From Rubellicoccus peritrichatus (lineage in GTDB: Bacteria > Verrucomicrobiota > Verrucomicrobiia > Opitutales > Cerasicoccaceae): 64,000 nucleotides of DNA. Location: NCBI RefSeq assembly GCF_033100135.1, contig NZ_CP136920.1, positions 124,001 to 188,000 of the forward strand. Reading direction: 5' to 3'. A program made the translations under genes and the position numbers. Below are positions 1-9,179 of the stretch, one piece after another; position 1 is the stretch's first letter, and the number at the start of each line of letters is the position of its first letter. A model generated the notes under the pieces. That model was not told the DNA's origin. It saw nothing but the letters and a program-made list of their open reading frames with translations, and did no database searches.

Positions 1-303
1 GCCGTCAAAAAGCTGATGGAAGCTGGTGAGTTGGAAGAAAATCCGATGGCGGACAATGTCGCCGCAGTCAGTGTTGGTGTCGTTGATGGAACCACGCGGT
101 TGGACCTTGAGTATGTCGAAGACCGCGATGCTGACGTCGATTTCAACGTCGTCATGACCGGCGACGGGAAATTCGTCGAAGTTCAGGGAACAGGAGAAGA
201 AGCCACTTTCAGCCGCGAAGAACTGGATGCTCTTCTTGAAGTCGCAGGCAAAGGCATCCGTGAAATCGTCGAAATGCAAAACGCTGTTATCAGCGAGAGC
301 TGA
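1..303 (+). CDS. rph: Ribonuclease PH, C-terminal part
   Basis: RNase PH is a phosphorolytic 3'-to-5' exoribonuclease that trims tRNA 3' ends. Only the last 100 residues are in the window; the reading frame is open from base 1, so the start lies upstream. The segment A-V-S-V-G-V-V-D-G followed by L-D-L-x-Y-x-E-D is typical of the family's second half, and the conserved F-x-E-V-Q-G-T-G-E motif and the closing helix G-I-R-E-I also fit. The stop at 301-303 is followed by about 300 bases without a gene before sucC, so the two are probably transcribed separately. Confidence 0.9.
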   Translation, partial: AVKKLMEAGELEENPMADNVAAVSVGVVDGTTRLDLEYVEDRDADVDFNVVMTGDGKFVEVQGTGEEATFSREELDALLEVAGKGIREIVEMQNAVISES

Positions 304-602
304 GACAATTCAACTGAAGCAGCGAAAGCAGCTGCCATGATTAAGGACACACACGGCGATTCATTTCATATGTAAATGATTCGACCAAACGCTCACAATG
401 GAACGTTAGACGCATACGAAGTAACGTCGTGCGCGTACGAAAAGCTTATTCAGTGAATTTTCCCAAAAGAAAATTCGTGATCAATAAGCAAAAAACAACC
501 CACTCGCATACGCGATATTCTAAGTAATGCTAATAAAGGATTGCCATTATTCCCAGACACGCCCCAATAGCACGCTGTCATTAAGCTTTTCGACCCGAAC
601 CT
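304..602. other. Intergenic region rph-sucC
   Basis: No convincing gene. A minus-strand frame crosses it but runs into the 5' part of sucC on the opposite strand and resembles nothing. The sucC promoter should lie here; I see no clear -35/-10 pair and no intrinsic terminator for rph. Confidence 0.5.
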
Positions 603-1790
603 ATGAATATCCACGAATATCAAGCCAAGGAATTGTTTGCCTCTTACGGCATTGCAACGCCAAAGGGTAAAGCGGCTCAAAAGCCAGAGGAATTTGAAGC
701 GGCAATGGACGCTGCCGGAGATGGCGCCATTGTGGTCAAATCTCAAATACACGCCGGCGGCCGTGGCAAAGGCACGTTTACCGACGGATACAAAGGTGGT
801 GTTAAAGTCGTCAAGACACGCGAGGAAGCACTGGCAGCCGCCAATGCAATGCTCGGGAATACTTTGGTCACGCACCAGACCGGCCCGGCAGGCCGTGAGG
901 TCAAAACGGTTTACTTCACTGAAGCCAGTGAAATTCAGAAGGAATACTATCTTGCGATTCTGATCGACCGCGACACATCAAAACCGGTAATCATCGCCTC
1001 AACCGAAGGCGGTGTTGACATTGAAACGGTTGCCGAGGAAACACCCGAGAAGATCGCCAAAGTCATCATCGACCCGGGCCATGGCATACAGGCTTTTCAA
1101 ATGCGTACCATAGCATTCGCACTTGGCCTTGATTCAAAAGAACAGATGAAGCAGCTCGGAAAACTCCTCAGCAACCTTTATAAGTTTTTCTGGGAAAAGG
1201 ATTGCTCGATGGTGGAGATCAATCCGCTCATCACCACACCTGCAGGTGACATCATGGCGCTCGATGCCAAAGTGAACTTTGATGCCAACGCACTCTTCCG
1301 CCATCCGGAAATAGTTGAGCTGCGCGACCTTGGAGAAGAAGACCCCAAGGAAATCGAAGCATCCAAGTTTGATCTCAGTTACATCGCACTTGATGGCAAC
1401 ATCGCTTGTCTTGTCAACGGCGCTGGCTTAGCCATGGCCACCATGGATATTATCAAACACTTCGGTGGCAACCCTGCCAACTTCCTTGATGTCGGTGGTG
1501 GTGCCAGTGCCGAACAGGTTGAGGCCGCTTTCAAAATCATCCTGAGCGACCCGAACGTCAAAGGTATCCTCGTCAACATCTTCGGAGGCATCATGAGCTG
1601 TAAGACAATTGCCGACGGTATCATTGCTGCTGCAAAGAATGTCGACATCACGGTGCCACTCGTCGTTCGCCTTGAAGGCAACCACGTCGCAGAAGGTAAG
1701 AAAGCACTTGATGAAAGTGGACTTCCTTTGACCTCAGCAGACTCACTTGCTGACGCAGCCCAAAAGATCGTTGCACAGGTGCAGGGATAA
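603..1790 (+). CDS. sucC: Succinyl-CoA synthetase (ADP/GDP-forming) beta subunit
   Basis: Beta subunit of the TCA-cycle enzyme that converts succinyl-CoA to succinate with NTP synthesis. At 395 residues it matches the family length. It begins M-N-I-H-E-Y-Q-A-K, the standard N-terminus. The ATP-grasp part has [14 protein letters not shown] near residues 44-57, and the CoA-ligase part holds [10 protein letters not shown] and F-L-D-V-G-G-G-A with F-G-G-I further on. sucD follows after 41 bases on the same strand, the usual sucCD operon. Confidence 0.97.
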   Translation: MNIHEYQAKELFASYGIATPKGKAAQKPEEFEAAMDAAGDGAIVVKSQIHAGGRGKGTFTDGYKGGVKVVKTREEALAAANAMLGNTLVTHQTGPAGREVKTVYFTEASEIQKEYYLAILIDRDTSKPVIIASTEGGVDIETVAEETPEKIAKVIIDPGHGIQAFQMRTIAFALGLDSKEQMKQLGKLLSNLYKFFWEKDCSMVEINPLITTPAGDIMALDAKVNFDANALFRHPEIVELRDLGEEDPKEIEASKFDLSYIALDGNIACLVNGAGLAMATMDIIKHFGGNPANFLDVGGGASAEQVEAAFKIILSDPNVKGILVNIFGGIMSCKTIADGIIAAAKNVDITVPLVVRLEGNHVAEGKKALDESGLPLTSADSLADAAQKIVAQVQG

Positions 1791-1831
1791 AATAACCACG
1801 ACCCTATTAATTTTTAAAAGAAAGCTGTTTA

Positions 1832-2707
1832 ATGAGCATTCTCGTAAACAAAGAAACCCGTGTAGTGGGCCAGGGAATCACCGGTAAAGCCGGTAGCCTT
1901 CACGCGAAAAACAATATCGCTTACGGCACAAACTATGTCGCAGCCGTGACTCCAGGCAAAGGTGGGCAGAAGTTTGAAGACTCGCTGCCAATCTTTAACA
2001 CCGTCCACGATGCAGTTGAAAAAGAAGGTGCGAACACCTCGGTTATATTCGTTCCACCTCCCTTCGCCGCAGATTCCATTCTGGAAGCAATCGACGCCGG
2101 CATCGAACTGGTTGTATGTATCACAGAAGGCATCCCCGTTCGGGACATGGCGATTGTTAAAGATGCTTTAAATAAGAGTAAGACTCGCCTGATAGGGCCA
2201 AACTGCCCTGGCATAATGACCCCTGAACAATGCAACATCGGTATCATGCCTGGTTACATTGCAAAACCTGGCAGAGTTGGCATTGTCTCACGCTCCGGGA
2301 CATTAACTTACGAAGCGATGTATCAATTGACACAACGCGGACACGGTCAAAGTACCTGCATTGGTATCGGAGGAGACCCTATCAATGGCACAAGCCATCT
2401 CGACGCCGTAACTCTTTTTAATGAAGACCCTGACACTGACGCAATTATTCTGATAGGAGAAATTGGCGGAAGTGCTGAAGAAGAAGCAGCGGCTTACATC
2501 AAAGAGCACGTTAAGAAACCAACAGCTGCTTTTATTGCTGGAACAACAGCGCCTCCTGGACGCCGCATGGGACATGCCGGAGCAATTGTTTCCGGTTCAA
2601 GTGGCAGTGCTGAAAGTAAAATTGCAGCATTGAAAGATGCGGGTATTGCAGTTGCTGCAACCCCATCAGAAATTGCTGACGCACTCTTGACTATTTATCA
2701 GGGATAA
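1832..2707 (+). CDS. sucD: Succinyl-CoA synthetase alpha subunit
   Basis: Alpha subunit carrying the CoA-binding Rossmann domain and the phosphohistidine. The 291-residue product has the CoA-binding start V-V-G-Q-G-I-T-G-K-x-G, then [10 protein letters not shown], the [10 protein letters not shown] motif, and the active-site G-H-A-G-A-I-V motif near residues 247-253 whose His is phosphorylated in this family. It is co-oriented with sucC and ends just before a clear intrinsic terminator. Confidence 0.97.
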   Translation: MSILVNKETRVVGQGITGKAGSLHAKNNIAYGTNYVAAVTPGKGGQKFEDSLPIFNTVHDAVEKEGANTSVIFVPPPFAADSILEAIDAGIELVVCITEGIPVRDMAIVKDALNKSKTRLIGPNCPGIMTPEQCNIGIMPGYIAKPGRVGIVSRSGTLTYEAMYQLTQRGHGQSTCIGIGGDPINGTSHLDAVTLFNEDPDTDAIILIGEIGGSAEEEAAAYIKEHVKKPTAAFIAGTTAPPGRRMGHAGAIVSGSSGSAESKIAALKDAGIAVAATPSEIADALLTIYQG

Positions 2708-2724
2708 AATACATTTAATTATAT

Positions 2725-2748
2725 AACGCCCGATTAGGTCGGGCGTTT
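2725..2748 (+). terminator. Intrinsic terminator after sucD
   Basis: A perfect 9-bp stem (2725-2733 with 2739-2747) with a 5-base loop follows the sucD stop by 17 bases. Its T-run is short (TTT, then GT), so it is a moderate terminator by sequence. It closes the sucCD operon. Confidence 0.8.
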
Positions 2749-2883
2749 GTAATTAAAAATGAGGATGATAACGGACAATGGCATTCATATGCCACAAAGG
2801 AAAAGTTGAAGTTAGCGTAACATTACTGTTGCAATTTCTGCTAGACGTCCTCTATCGATAACCTCCTACCAATAAGAAAATAT

Positions 2884-3141
2884 ATGGCTCGCAAGAAAAC
2901 CAAATCAAATCACGGGCGCGCGCCCGGTAAAACCCAAATCTCGATCAGTCTCCCAGAAGACCTGGTCTCTAAAATCGATAAGATCGCAGACGTTGAGAAC
3001 CGTAACCGGTCCAACTTCATCGCGACTCATCTGGAAAGCTTAGCTGATGACCAGGAGGCCGCAGAGCCCGCTGGTACCTTCAAGACAGCCAAAAAAGCTG
3101 CTAAGAAGGCCGCTAAGAAGGCGACCAAAAAGAAACGCTAG
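2884..3141 (+). CDS. Ribbon-helix-helix DNA-binding protein with Lys/Ala-rich tail
   Basis: An 85-residue basic protein. Residues about 18-55 have the ribbon-helix-helix pattern: beta strand K-T-Q-I-S-I-S-L-P, helix E-D-L-V-S-K-I-D-K-I-A, turn, then R-S-N-F-I-A-T-H-L. From residue 66 the sequence is a histone H1-like run of K-K-A-A units ending K-K-K-R, likely binding DNA without sequence specificity. Such lone RHH proteins usually act as regulators or antitoxins; no toxin gene lies beside it. The gene stands alone between two terminators. Function beyond DNA binding is inferred. Confidence 0.8.
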   Translation: MARKKTKSNHGRAPGKTQISISLPEDLVSKIDKIADVENRNRSNFIATHLESLADDQEAAEPAGTFKTAKKAAKKAAKKATKKKR

Positions 3142-3169
3142 GTAAATCCAGAAGCAACCCTTCAAAGCT

Positions 3170-3219
3170 GAGTCCGGGTAGGACAGATAATGTTTCTGTC
3201 AAATCCGGACTCTCTTTTT
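3170..3219 (+). terminator. Intrinsic terminator after the RHH gene
   Basis: An 8-bp stem (3170-3177 with 3205-3212) encloses a second hairpin (3182-3186 with 3196-3200) and is followed by TCTTTTT. Placed 28 bases after the stop, it is a strong intrinsic terminator for the preceding short gene. Confidence 0.85.
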
Positions 3220-3274
3220 GTAGATTGCCTACACTTTACCTGGTATTGAATATCTTTACCCGGTTAACGCTTAA

Positions 3275-3643
3275 ATGGACATCTACGAAAACTGGCTCCC
3301 GTCTAAAGCCTATTACGCTTTTCATCTCCTTGCATGGATGGGACCCATCATCCTGCTGCAATGGTTGGGCTTCTGGCGAACACTATGGCCTAATCGCTGG
3401 CCTATTGTTAAAAGTGTCGTAATTGTGGGCACATATCTATGCCTGACTGATATTATTGCAGTCCATTACGGAGTCTGGCATTTTGACAAAGACTTGATCC
3501 TTGGTTTCAGTCCCGGTGGAGTTCCTATTGAAGAATGGGCCTTCTTCTACCTCACTGCACTTCTTGTCGCACAAAGCTTTGTCCTATTCTTACCAGATAA
3601 ATTAAGGCGCCCAGCTCTGGTTCCCGAATCGAAAGTAAACTAA
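3275..3643 (+). CDS. Lycopene cyclase domain protein (single CrtYc/CrtYd-type half)
   Basis: A 122-residue protein with about three membrane helices (residues roughly 12-32, 44-64, 86-106). The motif P-I-E-E-W at 84-88 and the preceding D-I-I-A-V-H-Y-G-V-W-H-F-D at 59-71 are the signature of the small lycopene cyclase domain found as CrtYc and CrtYd heterodimers or fused in fungal enzymes. Those cyclases normally need two such domains; only one is encoded here. Its role in carotenoid ring formation is therefore inferred. Its stop overlaps the stop of the convergent Dabb gene by 4 bases. Confidence 0.75.
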   Translation: MDIYENWLPSKAYYAFHLLAWMGPIILLQWLGFWRTLWPNRWPIVKSVVIVGTYLCLTDIIAVHYGVWHFDKDLILGFSPGGVPIEEWAFFYLTALLVAQSFVLFLPDKLRRPALVPESKVN

Positions 3644-3942
3644 CTCTCGATATCGTAAACAACGTAACGACCGGAAAACGGCTTTACGCACTCAGTTACA
3701 AACTGAATATGAGTTGGGTGCTCCAAATAAGCCTGCAGTGCCTCACGGTTTTCAAAGTCCATGCATATGGCGGCACCAAATGAATCGTCAACGACAGCAC
3801 GTGAACTACTCATCGATGGACCAACGCGGAAATTCGATACACCTGGGATGGGCGCAAGCAAGGCTTTTGCGCCCTCAATGATTTTATCTCCTGCTTCATC
3901 ACCAGGCTTGTCTGTCCAAAAATAAACACTGTGAGTGATCAT
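3640..3942 (-). CDS. Dabb (stress-responsive A/B barrel) domain protein
   Basis: A 100-residue protein of the dimeric alpha/beta-barrel (Dabb) family. It begins M-I-T-H-S-V-Y-F-W and has the typical L-L-A-P-I-P-G-V and the conserved late segment H-P-x-H-I-Q-F-V near residues 76-83. Family members are small cytosolic proteins, some of them enzymes; no substrate can be assigned. Converges with and overlaps the lycopene-cyclase-domain gene by 4 bases. Confidence 0.85.
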   Translation of the reverse strand: MITHSVYFWTDKPGDEAGDKIIEGAKALLAPIPGVSNFRVGPSMSSSRAVVDDSFGAAICMDFENREALQAYLEHPTHIQFVTECVKPFSGRYVVYDIES

Positions 3943-4034
3943 ATTTAGAAGCTAAGCTGATGAAGGTGTGCTCATCAAGTAACAAACTGCGATCCGGTTT
4001 TGATTTCGTCGGTAAGATCGTATAAGTTAATTTC

Positions 4035-4649
4035 ATGCTGCGAACAACGCCCTATGACATGGCACAAATCGAACTGGCACTTGAGCAAAGCCAACATCAA
4101 GTGTCATTTCGCAGCCTTCTTTTTATCTTCTGGGGAGTCATCGTGGCAAAATGCTCCCTTCTGCAATGGGCTATCTACAGCTATAATCTCCCTATCGATG
4201 GTTGGGTTTACGTCTGGGCACCTTCTTTTATCTTCGGGATCTTATGCATGGTCGTCTATGCGAAGTCTTCACTGGGTGAAAAGACAAAGGCTCCATTAAC
4301 AACCCGCCTGATGCGCGGACTTTGGATCGCGTGCGGAGCGGCCTTTATCATTTTCATAATGGAAAGTATCGTCTTTGGAGGGTTTAGCCCATTCCTCCTA
4401 CCTGGGATCTTTGCCGTTTTAATGGGCGTCGGATATTTTATTCAAGGTGTGGCTGAATCCCGTAAACTCTATGAGTTACTCGGTATTGGCTGGTGGCTTG
4501 GAGCCTGCGCCCTTCTCTGGCTCGCAAATGTCAATACACTAGCCTGGCTTTCAGCCATGTTGATCGCACTACAAGCAGCACCTGCAACAGTCGTCTACCT
4601 TCAAAATAAGCGAAATCAAAAACCGCTTAATCAAGCCCTTGAGATTTGA
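4035..4649 (+). CDS. Hypothetical multipass membrane protein
   Basis: A 204-residue protein with about six hydrophobic segments (near 26-48, 59-79, 93-113, 116-135, 149-167, 168-188) and a soluble N-terminus. I recognise no family. Its 3' end overlaps the convergent ribokinase gene by 23 bases. An open frame on another phase of the same strand is a shadow. Confidence 0.65.
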   Translation: MLRTTPYDMAQIELALEQSQHQVSFRSLLFIFWGVIVAKCSLLQWAIYSYNLPIDGWVYVWAPSFIFGILCMVVYAKSSLGEKTKAPLTTRLMRGLWIACGAAFIIFIMESIVFGGFSPFLLPGIFAVLMGVGYFIQGVAESRKLYELLGIGWWLGACALLWLANVNTLAWLSAMLIALQAAPATVVYLQNKRNQKPLNQALEI

Positions 4650-5598
4650 GGTAAGGTTCGATTTCTGCCAATTGCGGCATTGAAGGCGCCGTCCCCGGAC
4701 GCGTGACAGACAATCCAGCAGTGATATTCCCGAAAACTGCCGACTTAAAAACATCTCCTCCAAAACGAACTAATCCTGCCGAGAAACCTCCGACAAAAGC
4801 ATCGCCAGCGCCACAAGTATCAACGACATGCTCCACATCAATAGTCGGGAGCTTGCGATACTCCGTTTCAGTAGAAACAAAACAACCGTGCTTACCAAGG
4901 GTAACAATAACGACTGGCACTGAAAATTGGCGACACAAGTCGTGTAAGTCCTCATCACCCAAACCAACCATCATTTGTTCGGAAAACTCACCAGCATCAT
5001 AAAATCCCATACGAGCAACCAAGGATGCAAATTCCGTTTCATTTGGCATGATGATATCAACCAGGCTGAGAATGCTCTCATCAAAGTCATCACGTGTCGG
5101 CGCAGGATTCAGTACCGTTTTGACGCCGTTCCTTTTGGCAATTTCGAAAGCCCGCTGGTTTGCCGCCAAATTAGTTTCGTGCTGACAAACAACAACTCTT
5201 GCTGATGCGACTAGCTCTTCCGGAACATCTTCTGCCAAAAGTGCATTATTCGCCCCAAGATCCACGATGATGTCGTTACGCCCATTTTCATCGACCCATA
5301 TCCCGGCGTTCCCGGTCGGATGATTGGGCTTCACCACAAGATGATGATCTATGCCCTCTTTTTCATACAGTGCAGGCAATGGATCACCAAAGTGATCGTC
5401 TCCAACGGCCCCAACAAATGCGGTTCTGGCACCAGCTCGCGCAGCGGCAAAAGCCTGGTTGGAACCCTTTCCTCCCGGTCCCGTCACGAACCGGCCCATC
5501 ACCGTTTCGCCAGGCCGGGGAAAAGCAGAAGTATACCAAGTCAGGTCCTGATTATAACCACCAACAACAACGACATTACTTTTGCCCATGGCAGGCAT
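4627..5598 (-). CDS. rbsK: Ribokinase (PfkB family)
   Basis: Cytosolic PfkB-family sugar kinase that makes ribose 5-phosphate from ribose and ATP. At 323 residues it is slightly longer than usual. The N-terminal signature near residues 39-52 (G-P-G-G-K-G-S-N-Q-A) and the C-terminal signature D-T-C-G-A-G-D-A-F-V-G-G with the catalytic Asp at 266 are both present. ATG codons at 5598 and 5589 are both possible; the second (M-G-K-S) is the more usual N-terminus. A small lipoprotein gene and a LacI regulator lie upstream on the same strand. No ribose transporter is nearby. Confidence 0.9.
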   Translation of the reverse strand: MPAMGKSNVVVVGGYNQDLTWYTSAFPRPGETVMGRFVTGPGGKGSNQAFAAARAGARTAFVGAVGDDHFGDPLPALYEKEGIDHHLVVKPNHPTGNAGIWVDENGRNDIIVDLGANNALLAEDVPEELVASARVVVCQHETNLAANQRAFEIAKRNGVKTVLNPAPTRDDFDESILSLVDIIMPNETEFASLVARMGFYDAGEFSEQMMVGLGDEDLHDLCRQFSVPVVIVTLGKHGCFVSTETEYRKLPTIDVEHVVDTCGAGDAFVGGFSAGLVRFGGDVFKSAVFGNITAGLSVTRPGTAPSMPQLAEIEPYLKSQGLD

Positions 5599-5698
5599 TT
5601 CTGGAGGGTGATAGTAAACGGTTCAACTCTTTTCACCCTTCAAAGCGGAATGACTCGGGAATCATCAATCCTCAAGACCTATAGAAAGCAACAAGTCC

Positions 5699-5866
5699 TT
5701 ACCCGGGAAGCACTTCCACTGGTTCAGTTTCCTGCTCCATTGGCGCTCCCATGGGAGAATGCTCCTCGTTCTGGATAAACATCCAGGGACGGATAGGAAC
5801 CGACAAGGCACAGCCAGAAAACAGGGATGCCATGGCCAACAGGCCAACTAGGGTAAGTAACTTCAT
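5699..5866 (-). CDS. Small predicted lipoprotein
   Basis: A 55-residue product starting M-K-L-L-T-L with a signal peptide ending in the lipobox L-F-S-G-C at 16-20, followed by a short Pro/Glu-rich tail. A longer frame starts at 5983, but the lysine-led signal peptide makes the ATG at 5866 the likely start. Predicted anchored in a membrane by Cys20; function unknown. It lies between ribokinase and the LacI regulator, all on the minus strand. Confidence 0.6.
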   Translation of the reverse strand: MKLLTLVGLLAMASLFSGCALSVPIRPWMFIQNEEHSPMGAPMEQETEPVEVLPG

Positions 5867-5940
5867 TCTCGGCAAATAGATACCGAATCGATTACAGACC
5901 GCAAGAACAAAGACTTTATCATTCCTTAACGCCATAGCCA

Positions 5941-6981
5941 CTAGGCTGATAACAAATCCGGCAAAGTAGAACCTTCCACCCATGATCCTGTTGTGAGCAA
6001 AAGCAAAGGCTCGGCCGGAATTCCAGTCTCATGCCGAAATCGCGCCTGCATCAAGAGATCGACCGCCGACTCCGCAACACTTACCGAATTCTGGTAATTC
6101 CCGGCAATAACATCATCCGGATTCTTCACGGCAAGCGAAACAAAACCATATTTTCCCAACTGAGGCTTCAAAACCGGATACCATTCATCGCAATCGGCCA
6201 CAATCACATCGGCTCGTTTTTCTTCCAACCATTCCAGTAAGCCAGAATCATAAACGGACTCCGCATGCCATATAGAATTCGATCCATCCTCTACCCAGGC
6301 CATGAACGCAGCAGCAAACGCCCGCTGCATTCGGACTCCCATATCGGTTTGAGCCAGTAAACAAGGCCGCTTATAGCCAAGGGACGACACTTTTTCCAAG
6401 ACATGAACCATTGCCTTATAATGACTGGCCTGGACGCAGTGGAACTTAGGATTACGCAAAGAACTCCCCAAACGGACTACGCATAATTCATCCCAATCAA
6501 GATCAGGTGCGCTTTGGTCTGCCGACTGCGGCGGGGTTAAAATAACGCCTTGAATCCCCCTTGCCTTCAACATGCGGTCAATTGCACGAGGCGGAAGCTC
6601 AGGAGAGAGAACCACTTCTTCAACAGTGCAGCCATGCCGGGCAGCAGCCCTTTGAATACCTTGTTGAATGGAAGCGGTATAGCTATCGGCTTGGTTGACT
6701 TGATTCCAACGTTCTGGCCACCAAACCACTGCAATGGTCTCGCGATAATCAATCGGACGGCGTTTGACGAAACTCGTCATGAGTTCACTGACCATTTTAT
6801 CCGGCGCATAACCCAGCCTCTGTGCAACCTTCAGCACTTTAGCCCGTACTTCCGGCTTGATCGAAGCACCTTCTTTAAAAGCGCGAGATGCTGTCATTCT
6901 CGAAACGCCCGCAGCTTCGGCAACCTGACGCAGTGAGACCGGGCTTTCATGACTGTCATTCGCTTTGCTGGTCTCACTCAT
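5941..6981 (-). CDS. LacI family transcriptional regulator
   Basis: A 346-residue regulator. Residues about 16-62 form the LacI helix-turn-helix and hinge helix (S-L-R-Q-V-A-E-A-A-G-V-S-R-M-T-A-S-R-A-F, then L-G-Y-A-P-D). The rest fits a periplasmic-binding-protein-like effector domain. It is divergent from the FAD-dependent oxidoreductase gene across a 155-base gap, so that gene is the most likely target. The effector cannot be read from sequence. I found no convincing LacI-type palindrome with a central CG in the gap. Confidence 0.9.
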   Translation of the reverse strand: MSETSKANDSHESPVSLRQVAEAAGVSRMTASRAFKEGASIKPEVRAKVLKVAQRLGYAPDKMVSELMTSFVKRRPIDYRETIAVVWWPERWNQVNQADSYTASIQQGIQRAAARHGCTVEEVVLSPELPPRAIDRMLKARGIQGVILTPPQSADQSAPDLDWDELCVVRLGSSLRNPKFHCVQASHYKAMVHVLEKVSSLGYKRPCLLAQTDMGVRMQRAFAAAFMAWVEDGSNSIWHAESVYDSGLLEWLEEKRADVIVADCDEWYPVLKPQLGKYGFVSLAVKNPDDVIAGNYQNSVSVAESAVDLLMQARFRHETGIPAEPLLLLTTGSWVEGSTLPDLLSA

Positions 6982-7136
6982 CCAACTATTATCCTCAATT
7001 CAACTCTGATACGCAAACTCTTTTGTGACAGTAACATAATCAGCAAGATTCACATAATACCCCAAATCGCTTTGTATAGCATTTCATCTCTTGAGTTTCA
7101 CAGTAGCGAAATCATTAGCACAAAACACAATCTTTC

Positions 7137-9023
7137 ATGAATCAGTCATTACCCTTAGAAGAACACACTGTTGACGTCTGCATAATCGGAGGAGGCATGG
7201 CAGGCCTGATAGCCGCTGTCTCAGCTGCAAGGCGGGGTTGCTCTGTCATGCTCGTTCACGATCGCGCTGTCCTTGGCGGTAATGCTTCCTCAGAAGTTCG
7301 CATGTGGATTTGTGGTGCTCATGGTCGTGACAAAAAGGAAAGTGGAATTCTGGAAGAAATCCAGCTGACCAATCTTCATCGCAATCCGGATGGCAACTAC
7401 TCGGTCTGGGATTCGGTCTTGTATGAATATGGCAAAATGACCCGCGGCCTCACCACGTTGATGAACACTTCGTGCAACAATGCAAAAATGGAGGATGGTC
7501 ATCTGGTTTCCGTTGATGCCTGGCAGATGACGACGCAGACATGGCATCGTATCAGTGCCAAATACTTTATCGATTGCTCAGGTGATTCCATTCTCGCACC
7601 ATTATCCGGTGCAAACTTTAGGCAAGGTCGCGAAGCTCGAGATGAATTCAATGAATCACTCGCTCCGGTTCGCACGGACCGGAAAACAATGGGCAACACC
7701 ATCCTCTTACAGCTGGAGGAAACATCGACTGAACAATCATTCAAACCGCCCGCATGGGCCTACACCTTTGATGATAACTCAACCCTCCCCTCCAGGCTCG
7801 GTGACGGATTCGGTCATAACTTCTGGTGGCTCGAACTGGGTGGGTTGAATGATACCATTACCGAAGCTGAAGCCATCAACGAAGACCTCGTTAAGGCAGC
7901 ATGGGGCGTATGGGATTACATGAAGAATCGTGGCCCACAGGCACAGAAGCTCAAAAACTGGCGCTTGTCCTGGCTTGGCAGTCTCCCTGGAAAAAGAGAG
8001 AACCGCAGATACCTTGCCCCGCATGTATTGACTCAAAACGACGTCGAAGCAGGTGGAAAATTCGAAGACATCGTCGCCTATGGCGGTTGGAGCATGGACG
8101 ATCATCATCCGGCCGGACTTTACTATCCGGGCAACGCAACTTTGTTTCACAAAGCCCCCTCACCTTACGGAATTCCTTTCAGTTCATTACATTCCCGTAA
8201 TGTACCGAATCTATTTTGCGCAGGCCGTAATATATCGGCAACTCACTCGGCATTATCATCGACTCGCGTGATGGGGACTTGCTCACTGCTCGGCCAGGCA
8301 GTCGGAACTGCAGCAGCACTTTGTAACAGCAAGTCAGTTATGCCTGGGGACATCTCCGGCGCTTTACTGAAAGATCTGCAAAAGCATCTGATGGAAGACG
8401 ACTGCTGGCTGCCAGGACTGGCAAAGCCAAACCAGCCTTTAATGGAAGAAGCGAAAATCACTTCTTCAACCGGAGGTGACGTGACTGCATTGATGAACGG
8501 ACACGAACGCAAAGTCGGCGATGAACTTAATGTCTGGGAAAGTACAAGAGGCAGTGTACTGACTCTCAATTGGGAAGCGCCACGGCATGTCGAATGCCTG
8601 CGATTGGTATTCGACAGTGACCTGAGCAGTCACAAGCGCATGCCATGTCGTTATAAGCTGGAAAGTGCCAACCTGAAACTGCCCAAAGTCCTCGTTCGAG
8701 CTTTCCGCGTTGAGGCCCAAATTGATGATGGCACCTGGGAGACGGTTTTCTCTGAAACTGACAATAGAAGACGGCTTGTTGTCATCCCTATTCAACGCGA
8801 AACCAGAGCACTGCGTTTCATCGGTGAAAGCAACTGGGGCAATACCGAAACCATTCGTGTCTTCAGTATTGAAGCACGTCAGGAAACCATGCCTCACTCG
8901 GTTGATCCGCCACGAGGAATCTCATGGGTCGATGCAACCAGCTTGATCGACCCGAAAGATCTGGCCGAGCCCGATCACGGCCTGGAAGCACACGCCCGAG
9001 GCAGCACTCGGTTTAGTGCGTAG
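7137..9023 (+). CDS. FAD-dependent oxidoreductase (FAD_oxidored family)
   Basis: A 628-residue protein. Residues 13-34 carry the dinucleotide-binding motif I-I-G-G-G-M-A-G-L-I-A-A-V-S-A-A, followed by L-G-G-N-A-S-S-E-V-R, typical of the FAD_oxidored family common in Verrucomicrobiota and Planctomycetota. A second conserved part, N-L-F-C-A-G-R-N-I-S-A-T-H near 359-371, marks the end of the FAD domain. Residues from about 450 look like an added beta-sandwich. It lacks a signal peptide. With the divergent LacI regulator it suggests a role in oxidising a sugar or sugar-derived compound; the substrate is unknown. Confidence 0.85.
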   Translation: MNQSLPLEEHTVDVCIIGGGMAGLIAAVSAARRGCSVMLVHDRAVLGGNASSEVRMWICGAHGRDKKESGILEEIQLTNLHRNPDGNYSVWDSVLYEYGKMTRGLTTLMNTSCNNAKMEDGHLVSVDAWQMTTQTWHRISAKYFIDCSGDSILAPLSGANFRQGREARDEFNESLAPVRTDRKTMGNTILLQLEETSTEQSFKPPAWAYTFDDNSTLPSRLGDGFGHNFWWLELGGLNDTITEAEAINEDLVKAAWGVWDYMKNRGPQAQKLKNWRLSWLGSLPGKRENRRYLAPHVLTQNDVEAGGKFEDIVAYGGWSMDDHHPAGLYYPGNATLFHKAPSPYGIPFSSLHSRNVPNLFCAGRNISATHSALSSTRVMGTCSLLGQAVGTAAALCNSKSVMPGDISGALLKDLQKHLMEDDCWLPGLAKPNQPLMEEAKITSSTGGDVTALMNGHERKVGDELNVWESTRGSVLTLNWEAPRHVECLRLVFDSDLSSHKRMPCRYKLESANLKLPKVLVRAFRVEAQIDDGTWETVFSETDNRRRLVVIPIQRETRALRFIGESNWGNTETIRVFSIEARQETMPHSVDPPRGISWVDATSLIDPKDLAEPDHGLEAHARGSTRFSA

Positions 9024-9156
9024 GCACATATGTTGGCCAAAGCTGATAGCTTGACCATAATTTGTGATTATTAACAAATCGCCTCTAAATCAGGCATAAG
9101 TTCATAAGCTCCAAAGGAGCTAATAGCCTTACCTTACTAAACCCTGACGTAATTAG

Positions 9157-9177
9157 CGGTTAGCCATCTCCTAACCG
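9157..9177 (-). terminator. Possible hairpin terminator after valS
   Basis: A 7-bp stem (9157-9163 with 9171-9177) with a 7-base loop begins 3 bases past the valS stop on the minus strand. There is no U-tract, so it may act only as a 3'-end stabilising hairpin or a weak bidirectional terminator. Confidence 0.4.
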
Positions 9178-9179
9178 AC

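Noticed and set aside
450-875. 141-residue minus-strand frame over the sucC start
   Set aside because: It overlaps the N-terminal coding part of sucC, which is certain, and shows no family pattern.
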